The notes beneath the pieces are model-generated. The model was given only the letters and a program-made list of their open reading frames with translations, was not told the DNA's origin and did not search any database. Positions 1-8,095 of a DNA stretch of 64,000 bases are shown one piece after another. Within the stretch, counting starts at the first letter, position 1, and each line of letters opens with the position of its first letter. Source of the stretch: Ectopseudomonas chengduensis (GTDB lineage Bacteria; Pseudomonadota; Gammaproteobacteria; Pseudomonadales; Pseudomonadaceae); the NCBI RefSeq assembly GCF_900102635.1, contig NZ_FMZQ01000018.1:1-64000 (forward strand), written 5' to 3'. Position numbers and translations under genes: made by a program.

Positions 1-2
1 AC

Positions 3-19
3 TCGCCCGTAAGGGGCGA
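3..19 (+). terminator. Small hairpin at window edge, possible terminator
   Basis: Arms TCGCCC (3-8) and GGGCGA (14-19) enclose a 5-base loop. It may end a gene lying left of the window, but no T-tract follows, so it is weak. Confidence 0.25.
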
Positions 20-144
20 AACCCATCAGGCCAGGCGGCGTGCTAATGGAGAGTGCCAGGTCATCGACAGCTAACACTTAATTGCCAGTCCGGTGCCAAC
101 CCGCACTTTCCACAAACTATGCGAAGAACTTTTTATTGCCTGTT

Positions 145-169
145 CCGGGCGCTGGCTGGCAGCACCCGG
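145..169 (-). terminator. Probable terminator of the ammonium transporter gene
   Basis: An imperfect hairpin lies just past the amt stop codon: CCGGG plus GCTG pair with CAGC plus CCCGG around a 5-base loop, with one mismatch. On the minus strand it is followed about 10 bases later by an AATAAAAAG stretch rather than a clean T-run. Confidence 0.4.
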
Positions 170-176
170 TAATAGC

Positions 177-1385
177 TCAATCCTGACTCACCGCGCCGAT
201 CTTGTGGATCGACAGGTCGGCGCCGTTGTATTCCTCTTCCTGACTCAGGCGAATGCCCAGCGACGCCTTGAGCAGGCCGTACACCACGAAGCCACCGACC
301 AGCGCGACCACCACGCCCAGCGCAGTGCCGATCACCTGGCTGGCCAGGCTGACGCCACCCAGGCCACCGAATGCTTCGAGGCCGAAGATGCCGCAGGCGA
401 TGCCACCCCATATGCCGCACAGGCCATGCAGCGGCCAGACGCCGAGCACGTCATCGATCTTCCACTTCACCTGGGTCGCGGTGAATGCCCAGACGAATAG
501 CGCACCGGCAATCGCGCCAGTGACCAGGGCACCAATCGGATGCATCAGGTCCGAGCCGGCGCATATCGCTACTAGGCCAGCGAGCGGGCCGTTATGCAGA
601 AAGCCTGGGTCATTGCGCCCCACCAGCAGCGCGGCGACGGTGCCACCGACCATGGCCATCAGCGAGTTGACCGCCACCAGGCCACTGACGCCCTCGAGCG
701 TCTGCGCACTCATTACGTTGAAGCCGAACCAGCCGATGATCAGGATCCACGAGCCCAGTGCCAGGAATGGAATGTTCGACGGCGCCATGGCCACCAGCTT
801 GCCGTCGCGATAGCGACCATTGCGGCGCCCCAGCAGCAGCACCGCGCCGAATGCCAACCAGCCGCCCATCGCATGCACCACCACCGAACCGGCGAAGTCA
901 TGAAAGCCCGCGCCGAAACGAGTCTCGAGCCAGGCCTGGAAGCCGTAGTTGCCGTTCCAGATCATGCCTTCGAAGAAGGGATAGACGAACGCCACGATCA
1001 ATGCAGTGGCGCATAGCTGCGGGCCGAACTTGGCGCGCTCAGCGATACCACCGGAGATGATTGCCGGAATCGCCGCGGCGAAGGTCAGCAGGAAGAAGAA
1101 CTTCACCAGACCGTACCCGTGGTTCTCCGTCAGCACCGCCGCCGGCTCGAAGAAGTTGATGCCATAGGCGATCCAGTAGCCGATGAAGAAATACGCCAGG
1201 GCGGAAATGGCGAAATCCGAAAGAATCTTCGATAGCGCATTGACCTGGTTTTTCTGCCGCACCGTTCCCACTTCGAGGAAGGCAAACCCGGCATGCATGG
1301 CCAGGACCATGATTGCACCCAGCAGGATGAACAGGGTATTGGAGCCATGGATCAGCGTGGCCACGGCACTGTTGATGTTTTCCAT
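177..1385 (-). CDS. amt: Ammonium transporter (Amt/AmtB family), 402 aa
   Basis: Inner-membrane channel that conducts ammonia/ammonium. The protein is strongly hydrophobic with about eleven helices. It keeps the family's paired pore histidines, H171 in SVVVHAMGG and H320 in WPLHGLCG, and the signature around DFAGSVVVHAMGGW. The start at 1385 (MENINSAV) is chosen because a GGAG lies 12 bases upstream and the first transport helix begins soon after. An in-frame extension to 1523 has only a TTG start and no ribosome site. It lacks the cleavable signal peptide of E. coli AmtB. No glnK lies beside it, unlike the usual glnK-amtB pair, so this is probably a second, solitary Amt. The family call is secure; the exact substrate and regulation are not visible. 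Confidence 0.9.
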   Translation of the reverse strand: MENINSAVATLIHGSNTLFILLGAIMVLAMHAGFAFLEVGTVRQKNQVNALSKILSDFAISALAYFFIGYWIAYGINFFEPAAVLTENHGYGLVKFFFLLTFAAAIPAIISGGIAERAKFGPQLCATALIVAFVYPFFEGMIWNGNYGFQAWLETRFGAGFHDFAGSVVVHAMGGWLAFGAVLLLGRRNGRYRDGKLVAMAPSNIPFLALGSWILIIGWFGFNVMSAQTLEGVSGLVAVNSLMAMVGGTVAALLVGRNDPGFLHNGPLAGLVAICAGSDLMHPIGALVTGAIAGALFVWAFTATQVKWKIDDVLGVWPLHGLCGIWGGIACGIFGLEAFGGLGGVSLASQVIGTALGVVVALVGGFVVYGLLKASLGIRLSQEEEYNGADLSIHKIGAVSQD

Positions 1386-1757
1386 CGAGAAAGAAAACTC
1401 CGGAGGCAGAAGAAAAAGCACCAAACAAAGGCACAAAACCGAAAATACGCACCACAATGCAGCCAGCACATGCAGCGCGCCCTCGAAAAGTGCCGTTTGG
1501 CGGCCCCAAAATGGCGCCACCAAAGATCGACTGATCGATGCTTATTTCTTGTTAATCAAATGGTTATTCGCGAAATTGACCATCCTGAGCCGCATCGAGA
1601 AGGCCCCATCACAGGGCATTTCGCGACCTTCGCGCACCAGCAAAATGCAATCGCTATACCAAACACCAAACCGGTCACTTCACGACTATTCTTGCGGAAC
1701 CCTCACGCTGCAGAGCACTCGTAAACAGTACATACCCAACGCAGAGGACTGCTCACC
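1386..1757. other. Divergent intergenic region, amt / DUF883 gene
   Basis: 372 bases without a convincing gene. Visible elements are a small palindrome, ATCGA-CTGA-TCGAT (1526-1539), and a possible AlgU (sigma-22)-like promoter for the plus-strand gene: GAACCC (1697-1702), 16 bases, TCGTAA (1719-1724), about 35 bases before the DUF883 start. The match to the GAACTT-N16-TCTGA consensus is partial. No clear sigma-54 promoter for amt was found. Confidence 0.4.
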
Positions 1758-2075
1758 ATGCCACGCAAAGCCGCTACTCCAAGCACCAAGGACGCCCTGC
1801 TGGATGAATTCCAGGCTCTGGTCAGCGACACCGAGAAGCTCCTGCAACATTCCGCCAGCCTGGCTGGTGAACAGGCCGAAGCGCTGCGCGATGACATTCG
1901 CAGCAGTCTTGACCGTGCCCGTGACACCTTGCACAAAGCCGAGTCCGGCCTGCGCGAACAGGGCAAGATCGCCGTCGACGCCACCGAGGATTACGTGCAC
2001 AAACACCCGTGGCAGGCGCTCGGCCTGTCGGCCGCTATCGGCCTGGTGCTCGGCCTGCTGATCAGCCGCCGTTGA
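1758..2075 (+). CDS. DUF883 (ElaB/YqjD) family membrane-anchored protein, 105 aa
   Basis: The N-terminal 75 residues are charged and helical, rich in heptad-like leucines, and are followed by a GxxxG-bearing C-terminal anchor (ALGLSAAIGLVLGLLIS) ending in two arginines. This is the DUF883 layout. E. coli YqjD, a family member, is an inner-membrane protein that binds ribosomes in stationary phase; that role here is inferred from family only. GAGGA lies about 9 bases before the ATG. It is first of three closely packed genes (DUF883, DUF1469, small basic protein), the same arrangement as E. coli yqjD-yqjE-yqjK. Confidence 0.85.
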   Translation: MPRKAATPSTKDALLDEFQALVSDTEKLLQHSASLAGEQAEALRDDIRSSLDRARDTLHKAESGLREQGKIAVDATEDYVHKHPWQALGLSAAIGLVLGLLISRR

Positions 2076-2083
2076 CAGCGCCC

Positions 2084-2443
2084 ATGTCCAACGGCCCCTC
2101 GCCACGGCGCCTGGGAGCAGCCCTGCTGGGCCTGCTCCAGGGCCACGTGGCGCTGCTGGCGCATGAACTCGAAGACCAACGCGACCAGGCACTGCGTGCG
2201 CTGCTCCTTGGTGGTCTGTGCCTGGCCTTCGCCCTGCTCCTGCTGATAGGTCTGTCCGCTCTGCTGCTGATCGTTTACTGGGATACGCACCGCCTGGCAG
2301 TCGCCACCGGCCTGTGCCTGTTCTACGCTTTTGGCCTGCTCGGTTGCGGCGCCTGGCTGCTGACCAGTCTGCGCAACGCCGAGCCGCCGTTCAGCGCCAG
2401 CCTTGAAGAACTGCAACGTGACCGCGAGCAACTGCTGCCATGA
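2084..2443 (+). CDS. DUF1469 / phage-holin-like YqjE family membrane protein, 119 aa
   Basis: Two hydrophobic hairpin segments (about residues 42-65 and 74-95) follow an amphipathic N-terminus and precede a charged tail. Size and layout match the YqjE/DUF1469 family, often labelled a holin because of its topology although no lytic role is known. The start at 2084 lies 8 bases after the DUF883 stop; a longer frame from 2009 would overlap that gene and is rejected. Its stop overlaps the next gene's start (ATGA at 2440-2443), so the three genes are probably one operon. The molecular function is unknown. Confidence 0.8.
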   Translation: MSNGPSPRRLGAALLGLLQGHVALLAHELEDQRDQALRALLLGGLCLAFALLLLIGLSALLLIVYWDTHRLAVATGLCLFYAFGLLGCGAWLLTSLRNAEPPFSASLEELQRDREQLLP

Positions 2444-2757
2444 CGCCGACCCTGCCTCCAGGCGCCTCGCGCCGTGAACTTCGTAAAGCCGTGCTGCGCA
2501 TGCGCCTGGAAATGCATCGCCAGGAACTGCGTCATGAAATCCTGCAGATCACTCATCCACTGCAACAGGTACGCGAGTACGGGCAGCGGCTGCGCAAAGG
2601 CAACGCACCATTTTTGCTCACTGGCGGGGTGCTGGCTCTGGCCGGGCTGCTTGGCCGCAAACGCGGCTGGCGCCGCTGGCTGCGCCTGGCGTTGATCGTC
2701 ATGCCGCTGCTGCGGCGCGCGCAACATGGTACGCGCGGGCGTTCACCTTTGGTCTAG
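2440..2757 (+). CDS. Small basic membrane protein, YqjK-like position, 105 aa
   Basis: Starts inside the stop of the DUF1469 gene by an ATGA overlap. The first 65 residues are helical and rich in Arg, Glu and Gln. A hydrophobic segment (FLLTGGVLALAGLLG, about residues 66-80) is followed by a strongly basic tail containing GRKRGWRRWLR. By order and size it corresponds to YqjK of the yqjDEK set, though I cannot show sequence identity to YqjK itself. It is probably a single-pass inner-membrane protein with a cytoplasmic basic end. No function can be assigned. Confidence 0.7.
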   Translation: MTPTLPPGASRRELRKAVLRMRLEMHRQELRHEILQITHPLQQVREYGQRLRKGNAPFLLTGGVLALAGLLGRKRGWRRWLRLALIVMPLLRRAQHGTRGRSPLV

Positions 2758-2841
2758 ACCTGGGCTGGCCGCGATCTTGCTAGGTTGAGCCACTCTGCCA
2801 CCATCTGGTGGCTCAACCGCTGAGCGCTAAGGAAATCCCAG

Positions 2842-4005
2842 GTGATCGACGGACTGCCTTTTGCCGTCTTCCAACCCTTTATCGACACCGCCACTGGCCG
2901 GATCGCGGGCGTCGAGGCCTTGGCGCGACTACGCGATGCCGAGGGCCAGGTGCGCTCGGCCGGGCCGCTGTTCGCCGACCCGAAAACACCGCCTGCAGCC
3001 CTGCGCCGCCTCGACCGACAGGTACGCGAGGATGCCCTGCAGCGCTTCCACCAGGCTCCGGCGGACTGGTTCCTGAGCCTGAACATTTCACCACGCTGGA
3101 TCAGCCGCCTGCGCCCGGCACAGCCACTGCCCAGCCTGATTCAACTGCAGCGCAGCGGTATCGACCCTGCGCGCATCGTCTTCGAGATCACCGAGCTGGG
3201 CGGTGCCAGCCAGCGCTTACCCGACGTGGTGGCGCGCTACCGCGACGCCGGCGCGCGCATCGCTATCGACGATTTCGGCGCTGGCTATTCGCAGCTCGAC
3301 CGCGTGCTGGCGCTGCAACCGGACATCCTCAAGCTGGACATGCGCCTGTTCCAGGAAGCCGCTCGCGGCGGCCCTAGCGGCGAAGTGGTCAAGGCGCTGG
3401 CCCAGATGGCCGAAAAGACCGGTTGCTGGATCATCGCCGAAGGTGTGGAAACCGAAGCCGAGTTGAACTTCGCCCTGGAGTGCGGCGCCCGTTACGTCCA
3501 GGGATTCCTGTTCGCCAGGCCGGAGGAGGAACTGTTCGCCAGCGACGCCTTCGTCGGCCGTTTCGCACGTCTGCGTGACAGCTACGTACAGCAGAAACTC
3601 GCCGAGCGCGCGCGCCTGGTCAGCCTGCGCCAGCAACTGGCCGAATTGATGTCCGAACTCCGCTTCTGGGCCGAAAGCGGCGCCCCGGCAACGAGCCTTA
3701 ACGCGCCGGACAACTATCCCTGGCTGTTGCGCATCTATCAGTGCGACCGCCACGGCACCCAGCTCACACCCAACCTGCAGTGGCGCCAGAACATCTGGCA
3801 GGCCGATGACCGCTACCTTGGGCATAACTGGTCATGGCGCCCCTACTTCTATCAACTGCTGGCCGAAGGCTGGGAAGAGCGGCGCCTGACGCTCTCCACC
3901 ACCTACCGCGACGCCACCACCAACCAGTACTGCCTGACCGCCGGGCAGTTCATCGACAATGGTCGTCGCCTGCTGCTGGTGGACATCGACGCCGCCGGTT
4001 TCTGA
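2842..4005 (+). CDS. EAL-domain c-di-GMP phosphodiesterase with YkuI-type C-terminal domain, 387 aa
   Basis: Residues about 1-235 form an EAL domain, which hydrolyses cyclic di-GMP. The signature residues are present: E25-A-L, the Asn of NISPRW, the Glu of FEITE, the D143-D144 pair in IDDFGAGYS, the Lys of KLDM, E200 of AEGVET and the Gln of VQGFLF. So the enzyme looks active rather than degenerate. Residues about 240-387 resemble the YkuI_C (EAL-associated, Cache/PAS-like) domain, with W/Y-rich ligand-pocket features. There are no membrane helices and no GGDEF domain. The start is GTG, with AAGGA 9 bases upstream. The gene stands alone, about 85 bases after the three membrane-protein genes. 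Confidence 0.88.
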   Translation: MIDGLPFAVFQPFIDTATGRIAGVEALARLRDAEGQVRSAGPLFADPKTPPAALRRLDRQVREDALQRFHQAPADWFLSLNISPRWISRLRPAQPLPSLIQLQRSGIDPARIVFEITELGGASQRLPDVVARYRDAGARIAIDDFGAGYSQLDRVLALQPDILKLDMRLFQEAARGGPSGEVVKALAQMAEKTGCWIIAEGVETEAELNFALECGARYVQGFLFARPEEELFASDAFVGRFARLRDSYVQQKLAERARLVSLRQQLAELMSELRFWAESGAPATSLNAPDNYPWLLRIYQCDRHGTQLTPNLQWRQNIWQADDRYLGHNWSWRPYFYQLLAEGWEERRLTLSTTYRDATTNQYCLTAGQFIDNGRRLLLVDIDAAGF

Positions 4006-4160
4006 GTACGCAGCTAGGCTTAGCAACAGGCTATTGGACTTCTCTCGGTACAGTCGAACAAGGCGCGCCTCGAGCCAGGCGCTTCTCGGATACATCCGTG
4101 CCCACAGAAGCCTCGCGCCGAACGGCTGAATGATCTGCCCCAGTCTTCGAGGCTGCGCTT

Positions 4161-5063
4161 ATGCTCTGGCTAGCCCTGCGCCTGTTCATCCCGCTGCTGC
4201 TCAGCGCCAGTGTGCTGGCCGCCGCATCCCCGACCTACCACGACGACATCGCTCCGCTACTGGCCAACCGCTGCCTGGTTTGCCACAGCGGCGCGCAGGC
4301 CCCGCTGGGCCTGCGCCTGGACAGCCTGGAGAATCTGTTGCGCGGCAGCCAGCGCGGGCCGGTGGTCCACGCTGGCGATGCTGCCGGCAGCGAGTTGCTG
4401 CGTCGCCTGACGGGCAGCAGCCAACTGCGTATGCCGCTGAGCGGCCCACCCTTTCTCGAAGCCGCCGAGATCGCCATGGTAGAACGCTGGATAAATGCCG
4501 GCCTACCAGCAGGCCGCGAAAGCGCAACCCAGCCTACCGCCGCCGTCTCAAGCCTCAACGGGGTGGTCGACTACCGCCACGTCGAAGCCATCTTGCTGCG
4601 CCGCTGCGCTACCTGCCATTCCGCCAGCGGCCTGATGGGTCCGGCTCCCGAGGGTTATCTGCTGTCGAGTTACGCCGCGACCCTGGCCAGCGGCGAACGC
4701 GCCCGCGTGGTGCCCGGCAACCCTGCAGCCAGCGAGCTGGTGCGGCGCATTCGTGGCCAGGCGCGCCCCCGCATGCCGTACGACGGTCCGCCCTATCTCA
4801 CGGATGCGGAAATCGACCTGATCGTGGCCTGGATCGAACAAGGCGCACGCGATGCTGCCGGACAACCAGCCCCCGTGCCGGTGGGCGCCCGAGTACGTCT
4901 GCATGGCCGCCTAGATGATGCCGGCAGGCTGGACGGTCTGGCGCTACTGATCGACGCACGCACACGCCTGGATGATGCGCCGCATCCCGGCGCCTACGTG
5001 CAGGTACGCGGCCGCCTCGATGCCAGCGGCCGCGTGCAGGTAGAACGTCTACGCCTGCGCTAA
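4161..5063 (+). CDS. Exported protein with two planctomycete-type cytochrome c modules, 300 aa
   Basis: A signal peptide (about residues 1-22) is followed by two similar modules. Each has a CxxCH heme site (C38-C41-H42 and C149-C152-H153) and ends in a motif RMP-x(2)-GPP before an EI...W-I segment, where the Met would be the distal heme ligand. This is the PSCyt1-like (cytochrome C type 'planctomycete') pattern, an internal duplication. The last ~60 residues, with two G-R-L-D-x-x-G-R repeats, look like a small beta-rich OB-like domain. Predicted periplasmic electron-transfer protein. Its 3' end overlaps the convergent SCO1 gene by 15 bases. The redox partner is unknown; the adjacent multicopper oxidase is an attractive inference only. 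Confidence 0.78.
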   Translation: MLWLALRLFIPLLLSASVLAAASPTYHDDIAPLLANRCLVCHSGAQAPLGLRLDSLENLLRGSQRGPVVHAGDAAGSELLRRLTGSSQLRMPLSGPPFLEAAEIAMVERWINAGLPAGRESATQPTAAVSSLNGVVDYRHVEAILLRRCATCHSASGLMGPAPEGYLLSSYAATLASGERARVVPGNPAASELVRRIRGQARPRMPYDGPPYLTDAEIDLIVAWIEQGARDAAGQPAPVPVGARVRLHGRLDDAGRLDGLALLIDARTRLDDAPHPGAYVQVRGRLDASGRVQVERLRLR

Positions 5064-5711
5064 CTGCTCGGCAGGCGCCTCACTCGGGCGATAGGCGGTG
5101 TGCACCACCTTGCTATCGACATGATTGATGGTAGACAGGATCTGCGCGGCATCGGTCAGCGACGGCGCCATCGTCCAGCGATCCAGTGCAGCGTTGCCGA
5201 TGCGCAGCATGCCGGTATGGCTCAGATCGTTGAGGTCCACCACCGGGTCGACGTCGTAGAAACCCAGGGCGCGGCGCAGTTGTTCGATATCGGCGCGCGC
5301 GCCGGTGAGAAACTGCCAGCCGGGACCGATATGGTGGCGCTCGACGTACTCGCGCAAACGCTCGGGGCTGTCCAGCTCCGGCTGCAGCGTCAGCGAATAC
5401 AGGTGCACATCGCGCCCGGCGCGCTCGCCGAGCATCTCCTGCACCAGACGCAGGTTGGCAGTGGTAGCCGGACAACTGTTGCTGCACTGGGCATACATCA
5501 TGTTGATCGCCACCACCTTGCCACGCACCAGGTCGTCATAGAAGCGCACTTCACGACCCTCGTGGGTCAGCAGCGGGACATTGGGAAAACGTGCACCGCC
5601 CACCCCGGCCAGCGGCGCAGCCGGTTGCTGCAGGCTGCTGCCCGAGCGCCAGGCGGCCCAGCCGAACGCAGCGACGCCCAGCCCTGCCAGTACCTTTCTT
5701 CGCGTATTCAT
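5049..5711 (-). CDS. SCO1/SenC-type copper chaperone or thiol-redox protein, 220 aa
   Basis: A twin-arginine-containing N-terminus with a hydrophobic segment (residues about 3-25) precedes a thioredoxin-like SCO domain. The metal-binding set is present: C76-x3-C80 in AQCSNSC and the distant H165 in LSHTGML. SCO proteins bind copper in the periplasm and deliver it to, or reduce, copper enzymes, classically the CuA site of cytochrome oxidase. GGAGG lies 7 bases before the ATG. The gene follows the multicopper oxidase by 18 bases on the same strand, which suggests an operon and a job in loading or maintaining that oxidase rather than a respiratory oxidase (inference). Confidence 0.82.
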   Translation of the reverse strand: MNTRRKVLAGLGVAAFGWAAWRSGSSLQQPAAPLAGVGGARFPNVPLLTHEGREVRFYDDLVRGKVVAINMMYAQCSNSCPATTANLRLVQEMLGERAGRDVHLYSLTLQPELDSPERLREYVERHHIGPGWQFLTGARADIEQLRRALGFYDVDPVVDLNDLSHTGMLRIGNAALDRWTMAPSLTDAAQILSTINHVDSKVVHTAYRPSEAPAEQLAQA

Positions 5712-5729
5712 GGCAAACCTCCGGCTGGC

Positions 5730-7535
5730 TCAGACGATGTCAAAACGCAGCATCATGGCGTGGTCTTCGTGGATCAGGTTGTGGCAGTGCATCACGTACT
5801 TGCCCTTGTAGTCGCGAAAACGCATCAGCACGCGAAGGACAGTACGATCAGTGATATTGAATACGTCCTTGCGTCCCTTCTCATGCGCAGCAATCGCCAC
5901 ATTCCTGCCATCGGTGGTCTTGCTCAGCAGACGGCCCTCCTCGAAATGGATATGAACGGGGTGATCCCAGCCGTCATCGACGCTGTACAGCTCCCAGATC
6001 TCCATGGCCCCCATGGGCACCAGGGCGCGCGGAGTATTGAGATTGATGAACTGACCGTTGATTGCCCACATGTTCTGTCGGCGCTCGAAGAGGAACTTGC
6101 GCACCGGCAGCGCCGCCAGCTGGGCGGTCGTCGGCAGCGGCGGCAGCGGCCGCAGATTGGCCGGCACCTGGCTCAGGTCCTGCTCCGGCGGCTCGCGGTC
6201 GACCACTATCTTCAGCACCCATTCGCCGGGTGCCACCACCTGATAGGGGCGACGGGTGTCCTCAGGGCGATGGGTCAGGCGGTTGGCCAGATACAGCTCG
6301 GTGCCCACCGGGTAGCGCGAAAAATCCACCACGATATCGGCCCGCTCGGCCACACCCAGGCGCACGTTGGTCTGATTGAGCAGCGGTTTGTCCAGCAGGT
6401 TGCCGTCGTTGGCGATGTAGGTGAAGGGCTGGATCACGTTGTTCGGCCGCACCAGGTAGAACTGGTAGAAGCGGCTCGGCCCACCGTTAAGCAGACGCAG
6501 GCGGTACTTGCGCCGAGCCACCCGAAGCACCGGCTGGATTTTGCCGTTGACTATGGTCTTGTCGCCGAGGATGCCCTCGGGGCTGACCTGGTCGTAGTAA
6601 AGGATGCCGTTGGGGTCGAAACGCCGGTCGCAGAAGCTCAGCGGGTAATCATAGGGGTGACTGGGCAGACGCAGGGCAGCCGGGTTGGGGTCCTTCTCAT
6701 TGCCTGAGTCGAGATGATCGAACAGCAGGAAGAAACCCATCAGCCCGCGGACGATGTTGGGCGCGGTGAAGTCCAGGGTGTGGTCATGGTAGAACAGGGT
6801 GCCAAGAGCTTCGCGGTAGTCGCCGATGCCGTTCTGCAGCTCGTCGTAGCCAGCGTAGATATTGGAGTAAAGGTGGTCCTTGAAACCGCCTGGCGCGGTC
6901 AGGCTGGGCCCGGCCTTGGTGGGGCTGTAGTAGTCGCCGGGAAAGCCATCACTCTCCGACCCGACGTGAGCGTTGTGCAGGTGGGTACTGATCTCTGGCG
7001 TACCAAAACCGGTGTGGTTGGCCGGCAGGTCATTGTAGATGCGGCAGATCATCGGATGGCCGTAGTGCGAGTGCACCACCGGACTGAGCACGGACAGATC
7101 CGCAACGGCGGCCTGGAAGGTCCATACCGGTTGTGGTGGATAGGCTGGGTTGAACACCCAACCCTCGCGCTGCGCCGCATGCAACTCGTAGTGCTCGGCC
7201 TGCGGGCCGAACTCGGCCCAGCGCTGATGCGCCGGCCGCCCGGCCTCGCCGGCGGCGGTGTTGGCCAGCTCGGTAGGCGGCGGATTGAGCGTGCTGCCGT
7301 AAAGCAGCGCCGGCTCATTGGGCAGAAATTCCTGCCAGGCAATGGTTGGCGGGCTAGGCGGTACAACTGCCTCGCTGCGACTGGGCGCCAGGATCAGCGG
7401 CGCCGCGGCCAGCGCAGCACTACCTTGAAGAAAACTGCGTCGTGATAGCTGCCCAGGCGGCGCAAGCTCTCCATCAGCGGGGCACACAGTGCCCTGTGCC
7501 TCGTTCGGGCCCGAACTGGGTGATAAAGGTTTCAT
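5730..7535 (-). CDS. Tat-exported multicopper oxidase (CotA/bilirubin-oxidase-like), 601 aa
   Basis: Laccase-type oxidase that takes electrons from a substrate and reduces oxygen at a four-copper centre. All four histidine-rich copper motifs are visible: H155-S-H157, Y-H250-D-H252, H525-x2-H528-x-H530, and H583-C584-H585-x3-H589. The Tat signal SRRSFLQG followed by a hydrophobic run lies near residues 31-55. Several loop motifs resemble CotA and bilirubin oxidases more than CueO. The start at 7535 is chosen for a GGGGAG 7 bases upstream; a frame open to 7655 adds 40 residues that look non-coding. It heads an apparent operon with the SCO1-type gene. The natural substrate (metal ion, phenol, bilirubin-like) cannot be read from sequence. 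Confidence 0.87.
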   Translation of the reverse strand: MKPLSPSSGPNEAQGTVCPADGELAPPGQLSRRSFLQGSAALAAAPLILAPSRSEAVVPPSPPTIAWQEFLPNEPALLYGSTLNPPPTELANTAAGEAGRPAHQRWAEFGPQAEHYELHAAQREGWVFNPAYPPQPVWTFQAAVADLSVLSPVVHSHYGHPMICRIYNDLPANHTGFGTPEISTHLHNAHVGSESDGFPGDYYSPTKAGPSLTAPGGFKDHLYSNIYAGYDELQNGIGDYREALGTLFYHDHTLDFTAPNIVRGLMGFFLLFDHLDSGNEKDPNPAALRLPSHPYDYPLSFCDRRFDPNGILYYDQVSPEGILGDKTIVNGKIQPVLRVARRKYRLRLLNGGPSRFYQFYLVRPNNVIQPFTYIANDGNLLDKPLLNQTNVRLGVAERADIVVDFSRYPVGTELYLANRLTHRPEDTRRPYQVVAPGEWVLKIVVDREPPEQDLSQVPANLRPLPPLPTTAQLAALPVRKFLFERRQNMWAINGQFINLNTPRALVPMGAMEIWELYSVDDGWDHPVHIHFEEGRLLSKTTDGRNVAIAAHEKGRKDVFNITDRTVLRVLMRFRDYKGKYVMHCHNLIHEDHAMMLRFDIV

Positions 7536-8095
7536 ACTGCATCTCCCCGACGCCCGACTGTCGATCCTGCGTGTACGCGTTAAGCCGCACACGGGCGATA
7601 TACGCACGTCGTCTGAAAAACGGTCGACTCGACTGAGGCCTCCAGGCCGAGACAACTACCAACGACCAGACAGCCCATAGGGGCAGCACGCCAGAGCGAG
7701 TCGACTCGGCTCCAGCAAGGTCGGTGCACGGGAAATAGGCAGATGAACAATGAAGGCGTGGCAACTGCGCCTCGCTGATACGGGGTGCATGGTCCGGCAC
7801 AACGGCAAGCTGTCCATGACGTTCTCCCTAGCAACCTCTACTACCGGTATGCGGAGCCCTCTCCTTCACCACACACCGTCAAATAACAAGCAACCACAGA
7901 TGTCACTTAAGCTCGCCAATCACAAAAAGTCAAATACACGTCACTTTATATAAATGACTCCAATATGCTCGATAAGTATATGCATAAAAGCCAATTTATT
8001 GACCAACCCATTATTCATCATCCTTGCCTCGGGTTGCGCAGCGCTGCGCGAACGCCGAAGCTAGGAGACTTGGATCAACTTGGCGAGGATCGGCC
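7536..8095. other. Long divergent intergenic region, multicopper oxidase / dgt
   Basis: 560 bases with no well-supported gene. The stretch 7855-8020 is much more A+T rich than its surroundings and holds a 10-bp palindrome TTTATATAAA inside GTCA/TGAC arms (7940-7958). A 53-codon minus-strand frame starting at 7817 has a good ribosome site (AGGGAG, 6 bases) but no recognisable protein. Another minus-strand frame (7474-7800) contains one hydrophobic segment but overlaps the oxidase start. Promoters for both flanking genes presumably lie here. Confidence 0.4.

Noticed and set aside
1386..1523. N-terminal extension of the ammonium transporter with a hydrophobic stretch that could be a signal peptide
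   Set aside because: The only initiator is TTG without a ribosome site, whereas 1385 has a GGAG and matches relatives. It remains a formal possibility because E. coli AmtB has a signal peptide.
1386..1550. Sigma-54 promoter or NtrC sites for amt
   Set aside because: No sequence fits TGGCAC-N5-TTGC, and a GCACCA/GGCAC pair near 1420-1436 is too imperfect for an NtrC site.
7580..7834. Small minus-strand frames upstream of the multicopper oxidase
   Set aside because: No recognisable domain and atypical composition; one has a good ribosome site (start 7817), so it is noted in the intergenic entry but not called as a gene.
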